Positions 17,993 through 29,999 of a DNA stretch of 64,000 nucleotides are shown piece after piece. Made by a program: the position numbers and the translations under genes. Below the pieces are notes generated by a model. That model saw nothing but the letters and a program-made list of their open reading frames with translations. It was not told where the DNA came from and did no database searches. Source of the stretch: Betaproteobacteria bacterium MOLA814 (GTDB taxonomy: Bacteria > Pseudomonadota > Gammaproteobacteria > Burkholderiales > Burkholderiaceae_C); the NCBI GenBank assembly GCA_000496475.1, contig AYMW01000002.1, positions 1-64,000 on the forward strand, in the 5' to 3' direction. Positions within the stretch are counted from its first letter, which is position 1, and every line of letters begins with the position of its first letter.

Positions 17993-18406
17993 CTAATTGT
18001 GCTCGTTTATGGCGATGTTGACGATGGCTTGAAGCAGCGCAGGGTGCTGACCAACGGCTTGTTCACATGTGAACTGTACATGGGGATACAGTGCTGTCAG
18101 CTCGTCCATGAGCACAGGCAAGTCCTCTCTAGCGTGCTTGCCAACACCAAAAAACATGGGGAGTACACGGATGCGCTGGGCCCCTTTTTCGACCATCACG
18201 GCTGCCGTAGCCACAAGCGTTGGCTCGCACAACTCCAGGTAGGCGCAAGCAATGTGTGTGTTGGGCGCTTGCGTCGCAATGCGGGCTGCAATGGCCTCTA
18301 GTGGGTCCCGCCACAAGGGGTCTCGCGAGCCGTGCGCGAACAAAATAAGGCCAAGATTTGAGCTGTCTATTGCGTCTTGGTATGGGGTGGAGGTTGGTGT
18401 AGACAT
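17993..18406 (-). CDS. cbiX: Sirohydrochlorin chelatase-like protein (CbiX/SirB family)
   Basis: A 137-aa chelatase-fold protein expected to insert metal into sirohydrochlorin on the way to siroheme or cobalamin. The N-terminal LILFAHGSRDP supplies the metal-binding histidine, and LPMFFGVGKHAREDLP near residue 85 is the second conserved block. As a short single-domain form it would act as a dimer. Siroheme is the CysI cofactor, so proximity to cysB and the cys operon fits an iron chelatase role; the metal cannot be told from sequence. Confidence 0.85.
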   Translation of the reverse strand: MSTPTSTPYQDAIDSSNLGLILFAHGSRDPLWRDPLEAIAARIATQAPNTHIACAYLELCEPTLVATAAVMVEKGAQRIRVLPMFFGVGKHAREDLPVLMDELTALYPHVQFTCEQAVGQHPALLQAIVNIAINEHN

Positions 18407-18460
18407 GCGTTTAAAAACTGTTGATGGGGTGTTGCGTGGCGCTTAACAATAAGGCTAGGG

Positions 18461-18480
18461 CGATGGCGATGGCGATGGCG
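18461..18480. repeat. Short hexanucleotide repeat (CGATGG)
   Basis: Three tandem CGATGG units lie in the spacer between the chelatase gene and lptG. The tract is short and noncoding; nothing else is visible in this 106-nt gap. Confidence 0.5.
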
Positions 18481-18512
18481 CTGGTGTGGCTGCGTTCACG
18501 TTTACATGGGCG

Positions 18513-19670
18513 TTAGCGTTTCAACACCAGCCAGCTGAAAGCGCCCAAGGATATTGCCGTATAAATCAAACTAGGGGTGGCGGCAGCCAACCATGGCTGC
18601 CAAGCATTCAGGTTGCCAATATAGCCAAACACGTTGTTCAGTAAAAAGAAACTGATACCTGCCAAAAAGCCAATGAACACATAGCCTGCCACGCCGCCAG
18701 AGCGAAAGTGAAAGTAAGCAAAGGGCAATGCCAACACCACCATGACCAAGCAGCTCAGCGGGTAAAACAACTTGCGCCAAAACTCAATTTCGTATTGTTG
18801 TGCATTTTGTTGGTTGGCCTCTAGGTGGTTGATAAAATTAAACAGGTCAAAGGTGCGCATGGTACTGGGGTCTAAAACGGCTACAGAAATCATGTCAATG
18901 GTGATCTCAGTGGGCCACTGCTGCGTGTCAAAGGACGTCTTGGTGATGCGCACATCATTGCGTGCTGCCAATGAGATCGGTGCGGCCTCATTGAGTTGAG
19001 GTGCAGCTTTGTCGTAGTTGGTGACTGTGCCTTCACGAAGCGTCCAACTGTTGTTATCGCCAATGGTTGCGCTGGCAGCTGTCAAGGTCCGAGTGAGCTG
19101 GCCGCTGTTGCTGAATTCGTATACCGTGATCCGTTCTAGGTCTGCGACGGCATTGATAGCGCCCACGTTGACAGATGCGTTGCCGTTTGTGCGAGTCTCC
19201 TTCAGCCAAGCGCCGGTTCGTCCAGCGCTCAGACCACCATCAAAGCGCGCTTTGAGCAATGTTTGCTGTTTACCCGCAAAGGGGGCGATGTAGTCGCCAG
19301 TGACGAACGTCAACACAACAAACACAGCGCCCATCATCAACATAATGCGCAGCGCAAGCCATGGTCCTAGACCGCTGGTCCGTAAAATAGTGAATTCTGA
19401 GCGTTGTGCCATGCGTGTCAGCACAAACACAGTACCAATTAAGACACAGATAGGCAGCAGTTCGTACACCCGCCAAGGCATGCCCAAAGCCACATACAGC
19501 AAGGCATGCTCTAGGCCGTATGTCAAACCAGTCTGGCCTACGGCAACACGTCCAATAGCCCCCAGCTCGTCGACCAAATCAAAAAATGAAAACAGCGCTA
19601 AAAACCCTACCGATGCAAATGCGACGGCACTGTAAACCTCTGCATAAATTAAAGAGCGTATGGTTTTCAT
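18513..19670 (-). CDS. lptG: LPS export permease LptG
   Basis: One of two inner-membrane subunits of the LptB2FG transporter that extracts lipopolysaccharide for delivery to the outer membrane. The 385-aa product has an N-terminal pair of transmembrane segments, a long periplasmic beta-jellyroll region (about residues 120-290) and a C-terminal group of membrane helices ending in WLVLKR. It starts inside the stop of lptF (ATGA overlap), so the pair is translationally coupled. Assignment as LptG rather than LptF rests on order and on the shorter N-terminus (MKTIRSLIY). Confidence 0.92.
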   Translation of the reverse strand: MKTIRSLIYAEVYSAVAFASVGFLALFSFFDLVDELGAIGRVAVGQTGLTYGLEHALLYVALGMPWRVYELLPICVLIGTVFVLTRMAQRSEFTILRTSGLGPWLALRIMLMMGAVFVVLTFVTGDYIAPFAGKQQTLLKARFDGGLSAGRTGAWLKETRTNGNASVNVGAINAVADLERITVYEFSNSGQLTRTLTAASATIGDNNSWTLREGTVTNYDKAAPQLNEAAPISLAARNDVRITKTSFDTQQWPTEITIDMISVAVLDPSTMRTFDLFNFINHLEANQQNAQQYEIEFWRKLFYPLSCLVMVVLALPFAYFHFRSGGVAGYVFIGFLAGISFFLLNNVFGYIGNLNAWQPWLAAATPSLIYTAISLGAFSWLVLKR

Positions 19671-20785
19671 GAAACGGTCAGCGGTTTGATGCGTGTGGCC
19701 AACAGCGAGTGGCGCAGCCAGCCTGTGGCATCAAATTGCACATGCCGCATGTACAGCCACAAAACACACAGCGCAAAAACCCCGCCATGCAAACCGACCA
19801 TGAAACCCAAGACACTGATTTGTTGCGTGACCACCCAACCTTGTCCTACGCTTAATAGGTTGAGGTAAATCTGCGATATCAGCAACGCTATGGCCAAGCT
19901 CATGCCGCGGCTTGATCGGTTGTTTATTTTGATAACGGCCAGCGCAAGCAGTACAAAGTTCAAGCTGGCCAAAGCCATTCCCACACGCCAGCTGAGTTCG
20001 CCCACAGCATGTGGCGTGGGGTTCATCAACAGGTCCCACGACGGTGTTGATTTTGAGCTTTGCATGGTGCCTAGTCGTACTTCATCATCCGTGCGTGTGC
20101 CGTGGCGTTCGAATTCAATGATGCGCGTCGTCTGACCGTCTTGCGCTTTGCTCAGTTGCTGGCCATTGCTCAATTCAACGTATTGGCCGTCAACGCGGTT
20201 CACCACCAGCGCGCTCTGAGCCGAAATGATGCTGGTGCCGCGTGGTGTCTTGCTGGATACAAAAATATTGTTACCGTCTACGCCAGCGCTGCTGTCGTTG
20301 TCCATAAAAAACACTTGCTCACCGCTGGCCGATTCCTTGAATTGTCCAGGGGCGATACGTTCCAAGTCGCCGCGCGACTCAAACCTGACTTTCAGCTCGT
20401 CCAGCTGTTGGTTAGACCATGGCCAGACAAACCACTGCAAGGTCGCTATGGTCAATAAAATGGGCCAGGCGAATCGCAGCGCAGGTTTTATAAATGACAG
20501 CAGGCCTGCGCCACTGTTGAACCAAATCACCATTTCGCTGTCTTGGTACATGCGCGACATCACCGACACAATAGATACAAACAGTGCAATGGCCAAAATA
20601 GTAGGCATGCGCCCGACGGCGCTGTAGCCCAAAGCCAAATACAAAGACTCAGGGTCGAACTTGCCATCAGCGGCCAAGCCCAGCGTGCGTATTAACATAA
20701 GTGTCATGACAATGGTGAATAACACCACCCAGCTCGTCCAAAAGCTGCGTGCCATGTCTTTTCGAATAGAAGAATGGAATAACAT
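19667..20785 (-). CDS. lptF: LPS export permease LptF
   Basis: Partner of LptG in the LptB2FG lipopolysaccharide exporter. The 372-aa product begins [15 protein letters not shown], a near-signature LptF N-terminus, followed by transmembrane, periplasmic and transmembrane regions as in LptG. I use the ATG at 20785 instead of a TTG seven codons upstream. It is divergent from pepA, with only 30 nt between the start codons, so the two promoters must overlap each other or coding sequence. That arrangement is widespread in proteobacteria. Confidence 0.93.
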   Translation of the reverse strand: MLFHSSIRKDMARSFWTSWVVLFTIVMTLMLIRTLGLAADGKFDPESLYLALGYSAVGRMPTILAIALFVSIVSVMSRMYQDSEMVIWFNSGAGLLSFIKPALRFAWPILLTIATLQWFVWPWSNQQLDELKVRFESRGDLERIAPGQFKESASGEQVFFMDNDSSAGVDGNNIFVSSKTPRGTSIISAQSALVVNRVDGQYVELSNGQQLSKAQDGQTTRIIEFERHGTRTDDEVRLGTMQSSKSTPSWDLLMNPTPHAVGELSWRVGMALASLNFVLLALAVIKINNRSSRGMSLAIALLISQIYLNLLSVGQGWVVTQQISVLGFMVGLHGGVFALCVLWLYMRHVQFDATGWLRHSLLATRIKPLTVS

Positions 20786-20815
20786 AAGAGCCAACTCAAT
20801 AACCAAGCACCCATT

Positions 20816-22348
20816 ATGAACGTTGAACTGAAAAACTTATCTTTTGACGCCGCCTGCCTGGCACGCACCGATGTCTTGGTCGTGCTGGTTGCCAAAGACT
20901 TCAAAGTACCTGCGACCACCAGCGCGCTTGGTGCTTGGCTGCAGCAGGCTGTTAAAACCGGGGGCTTGGGTGGCAGCGGCGCCACCCAGGTGCAGAGTTT
21001 TGCAGATCCGCGGTTTGTCGCCAAACAGGTTGTGGCCGTTCATGTTGACAGCGGTGACGCAGACGGCGTTCGCTCGGCTTTGGCCGCGTGTGTCAAATCC
21101 CTCAGCAGCTCCAACGTTAAAACGGTGTTGGTCAGCGTGCATGCCCTGCAATTACATAGGTCAAGCGCCAACAAGCGTGATTGGTCCCAGACCTTGGTCG
21201 GTGCGATTGAGCAAGGCAGTTATTTGTACACCACCAGCAAGTCAACCACCGTGGGCAAGCCATTTAACGCACGCGTGACGATTTGTGCCGACGATGCGCT
21301 GGCATTGGCTCCACAATTTGCGGTCGCCAAGGCCGTCGCCAGTGGTGTGGCTGTTGCCAAAGAATGGGCCAATCGCCCAGCCAACTTGGCAACCCCAACG
21401 CACTTGGGCGAGCAAGCCAAGGCAATGGGTAAGCTGCGCAACATGCAAGTCCAAGTTATGGGTCCACGTGAAGTGGCAAAGTTGAAAATGGGCTCGTTCA
21501 TGGCCGTGGCGCAGGGCTCAACAGAGCCGCTGCGTTTCATAGTCATGCAGTACAAGGGCGCGCCTCAGACCCAAGCGCCAGTGGTGTTGGTTGGCAAAGG
21601 CATCACGTTTGACACCGGTGGCATTTCCATCAAGCCCAGCCCCGATATGGACGAGATGAAGTACGACATGGGCGGTGCTGCCAGCGTATTGGGCGCCATG
21701 CAAGCCATTGGTGAGTTGCAGCCTAAGGTGAACGTGGTGGCACTGATTCCAAGCTGCGAAAACATGCCCGATGCCAACGCTGTCAAGCCCGGCGATGTGG
21801 TGACCAGCATGAGTGGCCAGACCATAGAGATTCTCAATACCGACGCCGAAGGCCGTTTGATACTGTGTGACGCCTTGACCTATGCCACGCGCTATAAGCC
21901 CGCGCATGTGATTGATGTGGCCACCCTGACAGGTGCTTGTGTGATTGCCCTTGGTCACGTGCGTACAGGCATGTTCTGCGCTGACGATGCGTTGGCGCAG
22001 TCGTTGTCAAACGCTGGTGAGGTCAGTGGCGACCTGTGCTGGCGCATGCCATTAGACGCCGCATACGGTGCTGCATTGAAGTCAAACTTTGCCGACATTC
22101 CAAACATTGGTGGTGGCCGCGCAGGTGGTGCCATCACAGCGGCCAAGTTCCTAGAGAAATTCACAGCGGATTTCAAGTGGGCGCACCTTGATATCGCTGG
22201 TACGGCGTGGGTCAGTGGTTCTCAAAAGGGCTCAACAGGGCGCCCAGTGCCGCTGTTGGTGACGCATGTGTTGCAACATGCAGCAGGGTTGGCTGGCAAC
22301 ACGAAGCCGACAACAGCCTCTAAACGGGCCGCCAAGAAAGTCAGCTGA
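20816..22348 (+). CDS. pepA: Leucyl aminopeptidase PepA (M17 family)
   Basis: Cytosolic two-metal exopeptidase that releases N-terminal residues. The 510-aa protein has the M17 catalytic region from [15 protein letters not shown] (about residues 260-274) to the signature NTDAEGRL at about 341-348. The metal-binding aspartates and glutamate are present. An Ala/Lys tail of about 20 residues ends the protein. The gene is followed after 8 nt by holC, a conserved pair. E. coli PepA also binds DNA; that cannot be judged here. Confidence 0.96.
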   Translation: MNVELKNLSFDAACLARTDVLVVLVAKDFKVPATTSALGAWLQQAVKTGGLGGSGATQVQSFADPRFVAKQVVAVHVDSGDADGVRSALAACVKSLSSSNVKTVLVSVHALQLHRSSANKRDWSQTLVGAIEQGSYLYTTSKSTTVGKPFNARVTICADDALALAPQFAVAKAVASGVAVAKEWANRPANLATPTHLGEQAKAMGKLRNMQVQVMGPREVAKLKMGSFMAVAQGSTEPLRFIVMQYKGAPQTQAPVVLVGKGITFDTGGISIKPSPDMDEMKYDMGGAASVLGAMQAIGELQPKVNVVALIPSCENMPDANAVKPGDVVTSMSGQTIEILNTDAEGRLILCDALTYATRYKPAHVIDVATLTGACVIALGHVRTGMFCADDALAQSLSNAGEVSGDLCWRMPLDAAYGAALKSNFADIPNIGGGRAGGAITAAKFLEKFTADFKWAHLDIAGTAWVSGSQKGSTGRPVPLLVTHVLQHAAGLAGNTKPTTASKRAAKKVS

Positions 22349-22356
22349 ACGCGTTT

Positions 22357-22830
22357 ATGCAAGCTGGTGAGTCCTTGAAAGAAGTGATGTTTCATACGGG
22401 CGTGGCCGATGTGCCCGCCCACATTGCACGTTTGGCGGTCAAGGTCAAGCGCAGTGGGCAGACCATGGTGGTGCTGTGCCGACTTGAAGAGCTCAACACA
22501 ATTGATGCGGCTTTATGGGCGTTCTCGCGGGCCAGTTTTTTGCCGCACAGCCGAGCGGACGCGCCGCCATCAGTGTTGGCGCGCAGCCCGGTCGCACTTG
22601 TAACCAGCATGGAACAAGTTGCCAGTCTTAGATCAGCAGGAAGCGCAAGCAACAGCCGCTTGGTCAGCACATTGCAAGTGTGGGTTGATGGGTGCGAGTC
22701 GTTTGACAAGATGATTGAGGTGGTGACACCTGCAGGTACAGCCGATGCGCGCGAGCGTTGGAAACGTTACGCCCAGATGGGTGCCATCTTAAGCAATACA
22801 GCCGTCGACAAGCTGGTGAGCAACGCTTGA
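22357..22830 (+). CDS. holC: DNA polymerase III subunit chi HolC
   Basis: Clamp-loader accessory subunit that contacts SSB and psi. The 157-aa protein contains DAALWAFSRASFLPH (about residues 50-64), the most conserved part of chi, and the C-terminal ARERWKRYAQMGAIL helix. Position 8 nt after pepA is the usual synteny. The family normally begins about ten residues later, so the second ATG at 22387 is an alternative start; neither has a strong ribosome site. Confidence 0.88.
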   Translation: MQAGESLKEVMFHTGVADVPAHIARLAVKVKRSGQTMVVLCRLEELNTIDAALWAFSRASFLPHSRADAPPSVLARSPVALVTSMEQVASLRSAGSASNSRLVSTLQVWVDGCESFDKMIEVVTPAGTADARERWKRYAQMGAILSNTAVDKLVSNA

Positions 22831-22984
22831 AGAACAGGCGGTGCAAAGGGTTTACCCTTGCCTGCAAATATATTTGTTTAGCGGTGACACATTGGTTGAA
22901 ATTTGATGTATCTTCACCCGGCAATTTAGGTGCAAACTTAATGCTGTTGTTCATTCAAACCAACTTGTTACCTCAAGGACTTCC

Positions 22985-24157
22985 ATGCAAATGAAGATCA
23001 AACTAGCCGTTATTGTTGCAGCAGTTGCTGCATTAACTGCCTGTGGACAAAAAGAAGAAGCAGTAGCCCCCGCCGCTGATGCGCCACTGATCGTAAAGAT
23101 CGGTCACGTTGGTCCGACCAGTGGTGCCATCGCCCATTTGGGTAAAGACAACGAAAACGGTGGCCGCATGGCAATCGAAGAGTTGAATGCCTCGGGTTTG
23201 GTCATTGGTGGCCGACCTGTCACATTTGAGTTGCTCGCTGAAGACGACGCAGCCGATCCCAAGCAAGGCACTGCCGCTGCTCAGAAATTGGTTGATGCAA
23301 AAGTCAACGGTATCGTGGGTCACCTGAACTCAGGCACCACTATTCCCGCTTCCAAAATTTACAACGATGCACGCTTGCCACAGGTGTCACCTTCTGCAAC
23401 AAACCCCAAGTACACACGTCAAGGCTTTGACACAACGTTCCGCTTGGTCGCTGATGACACACAGTTGGGCGGTACCTTAGGCCGTTACGCTATCGAGACA
23501 TTGAGCGCTAAAACCGTTGCAGTGATTGATGACCGCACGGCTTACGGTCAAGGCGTGTCTGATGAGTTCGAAAAGGGTGTTGTGGCTGCAGGCGGCACGG
23601 TGGTTGCACGTGAATTCACCAACGACAAAGCCACCGACTTTAACGCCATTTTGACGTCTATCAAAGGCAAGAAGCCAGACGTTATTTTCTTCGGCGGCAT
23701 GGATGCTGTGGCAGGTCCTATGCTGAAGCAGATGAAGCAACTGGGCATCGAAGCCAAGTTCATGGGCGGTGACGGCATTTGTACTGCTGGTTTGCCAGCA
23801 CTGGCAGGTGACAGTTTGACCGACAACATGGTTTACTGTGCTGAGGCTGGTGGTGTTGACGAAGCAGGCAAGCCCGCCATGGACAAGTTCCGTGCTGACT
23901 TCAAAGCCAAGTACAACGTAGAAGTCCAGGTGTACGCACCTTACGTTTACGACGCTGTTAAGTTGCTGGCCGACGCCATGAAGCGTGCTGAGTCAGCTGA
24001 CCCAGCTGTTTACTTGCCATTTTTGGCCAAAACCGACGGTTTCAAAGGCGTGACTGGCAACATCACGTTCGACGACAAAGGCGACATTAAGAATGGCGCG
24101 TTGACGTTGATGACCTACCGCGGTGGTGAGCGTACGAGTTTGCAAGTGATTCGCTGA
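22985..24157 (+). CDS. Branched-chain amino-acid type ABC transporter substrate-binding lipoprotein
   Basis: Periplasmic-binding protein of the LivJ/LivK type (390 aa). A lipoprotein signal peptide ends at LTAC with the lipidated cysteine at residue 20. The mature part starts with KIGHVGPTSGAIAHLGKDNENG, typical of the Leu/Ile/Val-binding group, and ends with KNGALTLMTYRGGE. AAGGA lies 5 nt before the ATG. No permease or ATPase genes are next to it and a strong terminator follows at once, so it is an orphan single-gene unit. The ligand could be branched-chain or other amino acids; the sequence does not decide. Confidence 0.9.
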   Translation: MQMKIKLAVIVAAVAALTACGQKEEAVAPAADAPLIVKIGHVGPTSGAIAHLGKDNENGGRMAIEELNASGLVIGGRPVTFELLAEDDAADPKQGTAAAQKLVDAKVNGIVGHLNSGTTIPASKIYNDARLPQVSPSATNPKYTRQGFDTTFRLVADDTQLGGTLGRYAIETLSAKTVAVIDDRTAYGQGVSDEFEKGVVAAGGTVVAREFTNDKATDFNAILTSIKGKKPDVIFFGGMDAVAGPMLKQMKQLGIEAKFMGGDGICTAGLPALAGDSLTDNMVYCAEAGGVDEAGKPAMDKFRADFKAKYNVEVQVYAPYVYDAVKLLADAMKRAESADPAVYLPFLAKTDGFKGVTGNITFDDKGDIKNGALTLMTYRGGERTSLQVIR

Positions 24158-24174
24158 TCACGCCCTTCTTGGGT

Positions 24175-24206
24175 TAAAAAAAAACCACCTTCGGGTGGTT
24201 TTTTTT
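24175..24206 (+). terminator. Intrinsic terminator after the binding-protein gene
   Basis: A stem ACCACC/GGTGGT with a TTCG tetraloop is flanked by a run of A before and eight T after. It begins 18 nt after the stop codon. The A-run makes it potentially bidirectional. This is a textbook Rho-independent terminator. Confidence 0.93.
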
Positions 24207-24362
24207 GCTTGGGTATGGCTTGTTTGTGTGGGCATCACAACGCGCGTTGGTGTGTGTGCCTGGTATTTACGGCACAACAGCGCTTCAACGCGTAAAATAG
24301 AGGGTTAGGCGCCATACCGCAGCCCTTTAGATCACGCCCAAGTCCAAGCCGACCAGCTCCCC

Positions 24363-26741
24363 ATGAACATGCCCATAGACGTTTCGTTTTTCCCGCGAGA
24401 CGCCAAACCCATTACCAGTTATCGCAAATACTGGGCACATCGTTTCGGTGTGGCCAAGTTTTTGCCCACCAGCCGCGCCGAAATGGATGCACTGGGCTGG
24501 GATAGTTGCGACATCATCATCGTGACCGGCGACGCGTATGTAGACCATCCCAGCTTTGGCATGGCCGTTATTGGTCGCACCTTAGAGGCCCAAGGCTTCC
24601 GTGTTGGCATCATTGACCAGCCTGACTGGCAGAGTGCGGAGCCCTTCAAGGCCTTGGGTAAACCCAATTTGTTCTACGGTGTGACCGCGGGCAACATGGA
24701 CTCCATGATCAACCGCTACACGGCTGATAGAAAAATTCGATCAGACGACGCTTACACCCCTGGCGGTCAAGGCGGTTCTCGCCCAGACCGCGCCGCGTTG
24801 GTGTACTCGCAGCGTTGCCGCGAGGCCTACAAAGACGTGCCGATTGTGTTGGGCGGCATCGAAGGCTCATTGCGCCGCATTGCACATTACGACTACTGGC
24901 AAGACAAAGTTCGCCGCTCTATGGTGGTGGATTCCAAATGTGACTTGCTCCTGTTTGGCAATGCCGAGCGCGCCATCATTGAAATCGCACATCGCTTGGG
25001 CAAAGGCGAATCTGTACAAGATATTACCGATGTTCGTGGCACGGCTTTTGTGCGCCGAAGCACGCCTGAAGGGTGGTTCGAAATTGACTCCAGTGAAGTT
25101 GATCAGGCTGGTCGCGTTGACGCCCATGTCAACCCCTACCTCATGGTGTCCGAGCAGGCTGCCGCCCAAGGTGAGACGTGTGCACGCGACGATGAGGCCA
25201 AGGCCGTTGCCAGTGTTGAGAACGCTGTCAGCAGTGTGAACATTGCGAAGGGTGTCAAGCCTGTGCAGTTTGTCATTAACCCATCATTGGCCAGCCGAAA
25301 AGGCGGTGTGTTTACGCCGCCGCGTGACAAGTCGGTGATTCGGCTCCCGTCTTATGAGCAGGTTAAACGCGACACCGTGTTGTATGCCCATGCCAGCCGA
25401 GTATTGCACCTGGAAACCAATCCAGGCAACGCCCGCGCATTGGTTCAGGCCCATGGCGAAGGTCATACGGCACGTGATGTGTGGATTACGCCGCCACCCA
25501 TACCGCTGACCACGCCTGAGATGGACCACGTGTTTGACCTAACCTATGCGCGCAGCCCCCATCCCAAATACGCCGATCAGCTAGGTGGCCATGACGGCGA
25601 GACTAAGATTCCAGCGTGGGAAATGATTCGATTTTCTGTCAACATCATGCGCGGCTGTTTTGGCGGATGCACCTTTTGTTCCATTACCGAGCACGAAGGT
25701 CGCGTGATTCAAAGCCGATCCGAAGACTCGGTGATCAAAGAAATTGAAGCCATTCGGGATACCGTGACTGGTTTTACTGGCGTGGTGTCTGACCTGGGCG
25801 GGCCAACCGCCAACATGTACCGTATCGGTTGTAAAAGTCCTCAAATTGAGGCGGCCTGCCGCAAGCCAAGTTGCGTGTATCCGGGCATTTGCTCGAATCT
25901 CAACACAGACCACACGCCACTCATCAACATGTACAGGCGTGCACGTTCATTGAAAGGCGTGAAGAAAATTTTGGTCAGCTCAGGCCTGCGCTACGACTTG
26001 GCCGTCGAGTCGCCAGAGTATGTGAAAGAGTTGGTAACCCACCACGTGGGCGGCTATTTAAAAATTGCGCCTGAGCACACCGAAGGTGATCCGCTGTCCA
26101 AAATGATGAAGCCGGGCATTGGAACTTACGACCGTTTCAAAAAGATGTTCGACAAGTTCAGCGCTGATGCTGGTAAAAAACAATACCTCATTCCCTACTT
26201 CATTGCCGCCCACCCCGGCACACGCGACGAAGACATGATGAACTTGGCCGTTTGGCTGAAGGCCAATGGTTTCAGGGCAGACCAAGTGCAAACCTTTTAC
26301 CCAAGCCCAATGGCCACGGCCACGGCCATGTACCACTCGGGAAAAAATCCGCTTAGAAAAGTAGGGCGTGACTCTGAAACAGTTGATATTGTGCGCGGCG
26401 ACAAGCGCAGGCGTTTGCACAAGGCATTTTTGCGGTACCACGACTCCAACCACTGGCCACTGCTTCGCGAAGCCTTGAAGTCCATGGGTAGAGCCGACTT
26501 GATAGGCAATGGCAAGCACCACCTGATTCCCAGCTACCAGCCCTTGAACTCTACCGCTTACGTCAGTCCCAGGCGCAAGCACAGCACGCCACTGAAGGCT
26601 AGGCCGGGTCGACTGCTCACGCAACACACGGGCTTGCCACCACGCGAGGGCATCAAGGCCAAGGTATCAAAGCCTGCAGCGCCTAAAACACCCTCAGCAA
26701 CTACAAGAGCTTCAACATCTGCAAAAAAGGTGCTGGCTTAA
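24363..26741 (+). CDS. ygiQ: YgiQ family radical SAM protein
   Basis: A 792-aa radical SAM enzyme. The N-terminal UPF0313 domain (with [13 protein letters not shown] near residue 57) is followed by the cluster motif C432-x3-C436-x2-C439 in [10 protein letters not shown], and by a TIM-barrel region with [11 protein letters not shown] and [10 protein letters not shown]. The C-terminal ~60 residues are Lys/Arg/Ala-rich and low complexity. The function of YgiQ proteins is not settled, so no reaction is assigned. The gene stands alone after a 150-nt spacer. Confidence 0.93.
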   Translation: MNMPIDVSFFPRDAKPITSYRKYWAHRFGVAKFLPTSRAEMDALGWDSCDIIIVTGDAYVDHPSFGMAVIGRTLEAQGFRVGIIDQPDWQSAEPFKALGKPNLFYGVTAGNMDSMINRYTADRKIRSDDAYTPGGQGGSRPDRAALVYSQRCREAYKDVPIVLGGIEGSLRRIAHYDYWQDKVRRSMVVDSKCDLLLFGNAERAIIEIAHRLGKGESVQDITDVRGTAFVRRSTPEGWFEIDSSEVDQAGRVDAHVNPYLMVSEQAAAQGETCARDDEAKAVASVENAVSSVNIAKGVKPVQFVINPSLASRKGGVFTPPRDKSVIRLPSYEQVKRDTVLYAHASRVLHLETNPGNARALVQAHGEGHTARDVWITPPPIPLTTPEMDHVFDLTYARSPHPKYADQLGGHDGETKIPAWEMIRFSVNIMRGCFGGCTFCSITEHEGRVIQSRSEDSVIKEIEAIRDTVTGFTGVVSDLGGPTANMYRIGCKSPQIEAACRKPSCVYPGICSNLNTDHTPLINMYRRARSLKGVKKILVSSGLRYDLAVESPEYVKELVTHHVGGYLKIAPEHTEGDPLSKMMKPGIGTYDRFKKMFDKFSADAGKKQYLIPYFIAAHPGTRDEDMMNLAVWLKANGFRADQVQTFYPSPMATATAMYHSGKNPLRKVGRDSETVDIVRGDKRRRLHKAFLRYHDSNHWPLLREALKSMGRADLIGNGKHHLIPSYQPLNSTAYVSPRRKHSTPLKARPGRLLTQHTGLPPREGIKAKVSKPAAPKTPSATTRASTSAKKVLA

Positions 26742-26790
26742 CACCCAGCGCCTGTCGCCGCGGCATCACGCCCTAACGCTCTTCGCAACC

Positions 26791-27663
26791 TCAAGGCATG
26801 GTGTGTATGGGCAGGTCATTGGCCGCGGCAATTGTAGCCAGCTGAGCGCGACTCAAACGTTTGAAATAACGTGCAAGCTGCTTGCGCGTGGCTTCAACAA
26901 ACCAGTCGCTCGTATGGTGTATCTTGAGCTCGGCAACGGTGGCCAATGCCGCTGCAAAATGTGGCTCAAGTGCGGCAACCGCCACACGGCCATCGGCACA
27001 GGCGTACACGCGGTAACCTGCGTGCGCCCCACCTACTGCGCCGTCCGGTGTGGTGAGCCCCCAAGCTTGAGGCAAACCCAGCCACTGCGCCGCGGTGCTT
27101 AAAGCAACCTCTTGACGCTTGGCTTGACCTGTGTGTTCTCGCACCAACAAGGCACTCAACGTGGCCTGGGTTGCCATTAATGCGCCGCCCATGTCTGCAA
27201 ACAACGACGGTGGCAGGTTCAAGCCATTGACCAGTCCTTGTTCTGCCATGTAGGTGAGGTCGTGTCCTGGAATTTCGGCTAAAGGGCCTGGCGCACCAAC
27301 GACATCAATGTGTATGAGTTTGGGGAAGCGTTGGTGGAGCGCACGCCAGCCCAAACCAAGTTTGCGCATGGCGGATGGTCTGAATGAGCTCAGCAGTACA
27401 TCTGCAGTTGCCAGCTGCTGTGCCAAGGCTGTTTGACCAGCATTGATTTTTAAATCAACGCTGTGCTGCTTGATGCCGGCGTGCATGTGGGCATAAGCCT
27501 GCGGTTTGTAATGCCACATGGGGTCGCCCCCGGGTGGTTCAATCTTGATGCAGCTGGCGCCCATGGCTTTCAGTTGCATCAAGCAAGCAGGGCCTGGCAG
27601 GTTGAGTGCCAAGCTGACAATGCGAACCCCGCGAAGCGGTTTGGTGGAAGTTGGACTGAACAT
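26791..27663 (-). CDS. CaiB/BaiF CoA-transferase family protein (short)
   Basis: A 290-aa member of the class III CoA-transferase family. The opening PLRGVRIVSLALNLPGP and the block ASCIKIEPPGGDPMWH (~35-51) match the family. GPGPL-like glycines and GHDLTYMAEQG near residue 135 carry the region where the catalytic aspartate normally sits (D137 is a candidate). The length is 70-110 aa short of typical relatives, with the C-terminal region reduced, so activity is uncertain. It could be an alpha-methylacyl-CoA racemase-like protein. It is 38 nt downstream of pobA on the same strand. Confidence 0.78.
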   Translation of the reverse strand: MFSPTSTKPLRGVRIVSLALNLPGPACLMQLKAMGASCIKIEPPGGDPMWHYKPQAYAHMHAGIKQHSVDLKINAGQTALAQQLATADVLLSSFRPSAMRKLGLGWRALHQRFPKLIHIDVVGAPGPLAEIPGHDLTYMAEQGLVNGLNLPPSLFADMGGALMATQATLSALLVREHTGQAKRQEVALSTAAQWLGLPQAWGLTTPDGAVGGAHAGYRVYACADGRVAVAALEPHFAAALATVAELKIHHTSDWFVEATRKQLARYFKRLSRAQLATIAAANDLPIHTMP

Positions 27664-27701
27664 GAGCGCAGTTTACAAACGCTGGGTTTAAAAGGGTGTC
27701 G

Positions 27702-28907
<1,206 letters not shown>

Positions 28908-28945
28908 CTACAGGTGACATATAGGTTATGACCTGACACTTCGAT

Positions 28946-29005
28946 GCACAATACGGTACACACCTGTTGTGCGCGATTAATATTTTATTTGCGCGATAAT
29001 CGCGC
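28946..29005. promoter_or_regulatory. Candidate operator region between pobA and the IclR-type regulator
   Basis: A perfect palindrome GCGCGATAATCGCGC lies at 28991-29005. Its half-site GCGCGAT recurs at 28971-28977, exactly 20 bp away, which is two helical turns. An overlapping repeat pair GCACAA/TTGTGC spans 28946-28972. Such paired sites fit dimer-of-dimer binding by IclR proteins. Binding itself is inferred. Confidence 0.5.
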
Positions 29006-29031
29006 ATATACGTACCAAAGGAGTGATGGCC

Positions 29032-29988
29032 ATGGCCGGTGACGCAGGTAACACGCAAGGCAAAACGCAAGAAAAAGTGCAAGGACCTGTTCAGTTGGGC
29101 GTCATTCAGCAAGCTGACTTTATTGCGGGACTTGGAAAAGGCTTGTCTGTTTTGGGGGCTTTTGACGTGTCTCGCCAACGCCTGAACGCCACACAGGCTG
29201 CGCAACGCGTGGGTTTAACGCGAGCCGCAGCTAGGCGGTATTTGCTCACATTGCAGTCATTGGGCTATTTAGATTCAGATGCCACCCATTTTTGGCTCAC
29301 ACCGAAAGTGTTGCAGTTCAGTGGCAATTACCTGGCCTCTGCGCAATTGCCTCGCATTGCACAACCAACGCTAGACGAGCTCAGCGCTCACACTGGCGGG
29401 GCTTTTTCTGTGGTGGTGGCCGATGGTGCTGAGGTGGTCATTGTGGCCAGAGGCCGCGACAGCTTGCGCAGCGCAGTGGCACAGTTGCCCGCTATCAACG
29501 ACTTACCCTCACGTGCGGCGCAACAACTCAGCCAGGCTCAAGCGCATGCGCGCAGCATGATGAGTATGGCGCAAGGGCTGCACTTAGGCGCTAGGTTGCC
29601 CATGCACGCTACGTCTACAGGCCAGGTGCTCATGGCCAGTTGGAGTGCACCTCAATTGAAGGCGTGGCTTGATCAGCATGTGCTCAAGGCGCTTACATCA
29701 CACACATTAACAAGCGCCAGTGCTTTAGAGCAGCGTCTAAAAACTGTGCGCAGCAATGGCTGGTGTTGTGCCTCGCAAGAGCATGAACTGGGCGTTAAGG
29801 CGGTGGCTGTGCCTGTGCACAGGCGTGATGGCAAAGTGGTTGGCGCATTGAATGTTGTCTTGGGTGTGGCATTGCATGCGCCAACATCGAGTCACAGCTC
29901 AACAAGTTCAGGGTCAGATGAAGATTTAATTCAACAGTGGTTGCCTTGGTTACAGGAGGCTGCGCAGCGATTGCGAACAATGACTTAG
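29032..29988 (+). CDS. pobR: IclR-family regulator, probable PobR
   Basis: Predicted activator of pobA that responds to 4-hydroxybenzoate. The roughly 318-aa protein has a winged HTH at about residues 30-90, with NATQAAQRVGLTRAAARRYL, and an IclR effector domain to about 290. A Ser/Thr-rich stretch precedes the end. AAGGAG at 29018-29023 favours the ATG at 29032; GTG 29023 and ATG 29026 are in-frame alternatives. Divergence from pobA supports the name; other PcaR/PcaU-like IclR roles remain possible. Confidence 0.85.
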   Translation: MAGDAGNTQGKTQEKVQGPVQLGVIQQADFIAGLGKGLSVLGAFDVSRQRLNATQAAQRVGLTRAAARRYLLTLQSLGYLDSDATHFWLTPKVLQFSGNYLASAQLPRIAQPTLDELSAHTGGAFSVVVADGAEVVIVARGRDSLRSAVAQLPAINDLPSRAAQQLSQAQAHARSMMSMAQGLHLGARLPMHATSTGQVLMASWSAPQLKAWLDQHVLKALTSHTLTSASALEQRLKTVRSNGWCCASQEHELGVKAVAVPVHRRDGKVVGALNVVLGVALHAPTSSHSSTSSGSDEDLIQQWLPWLQEAAQRLRTMT

Positions 29989-29999
29989 TTGGACAGCCG

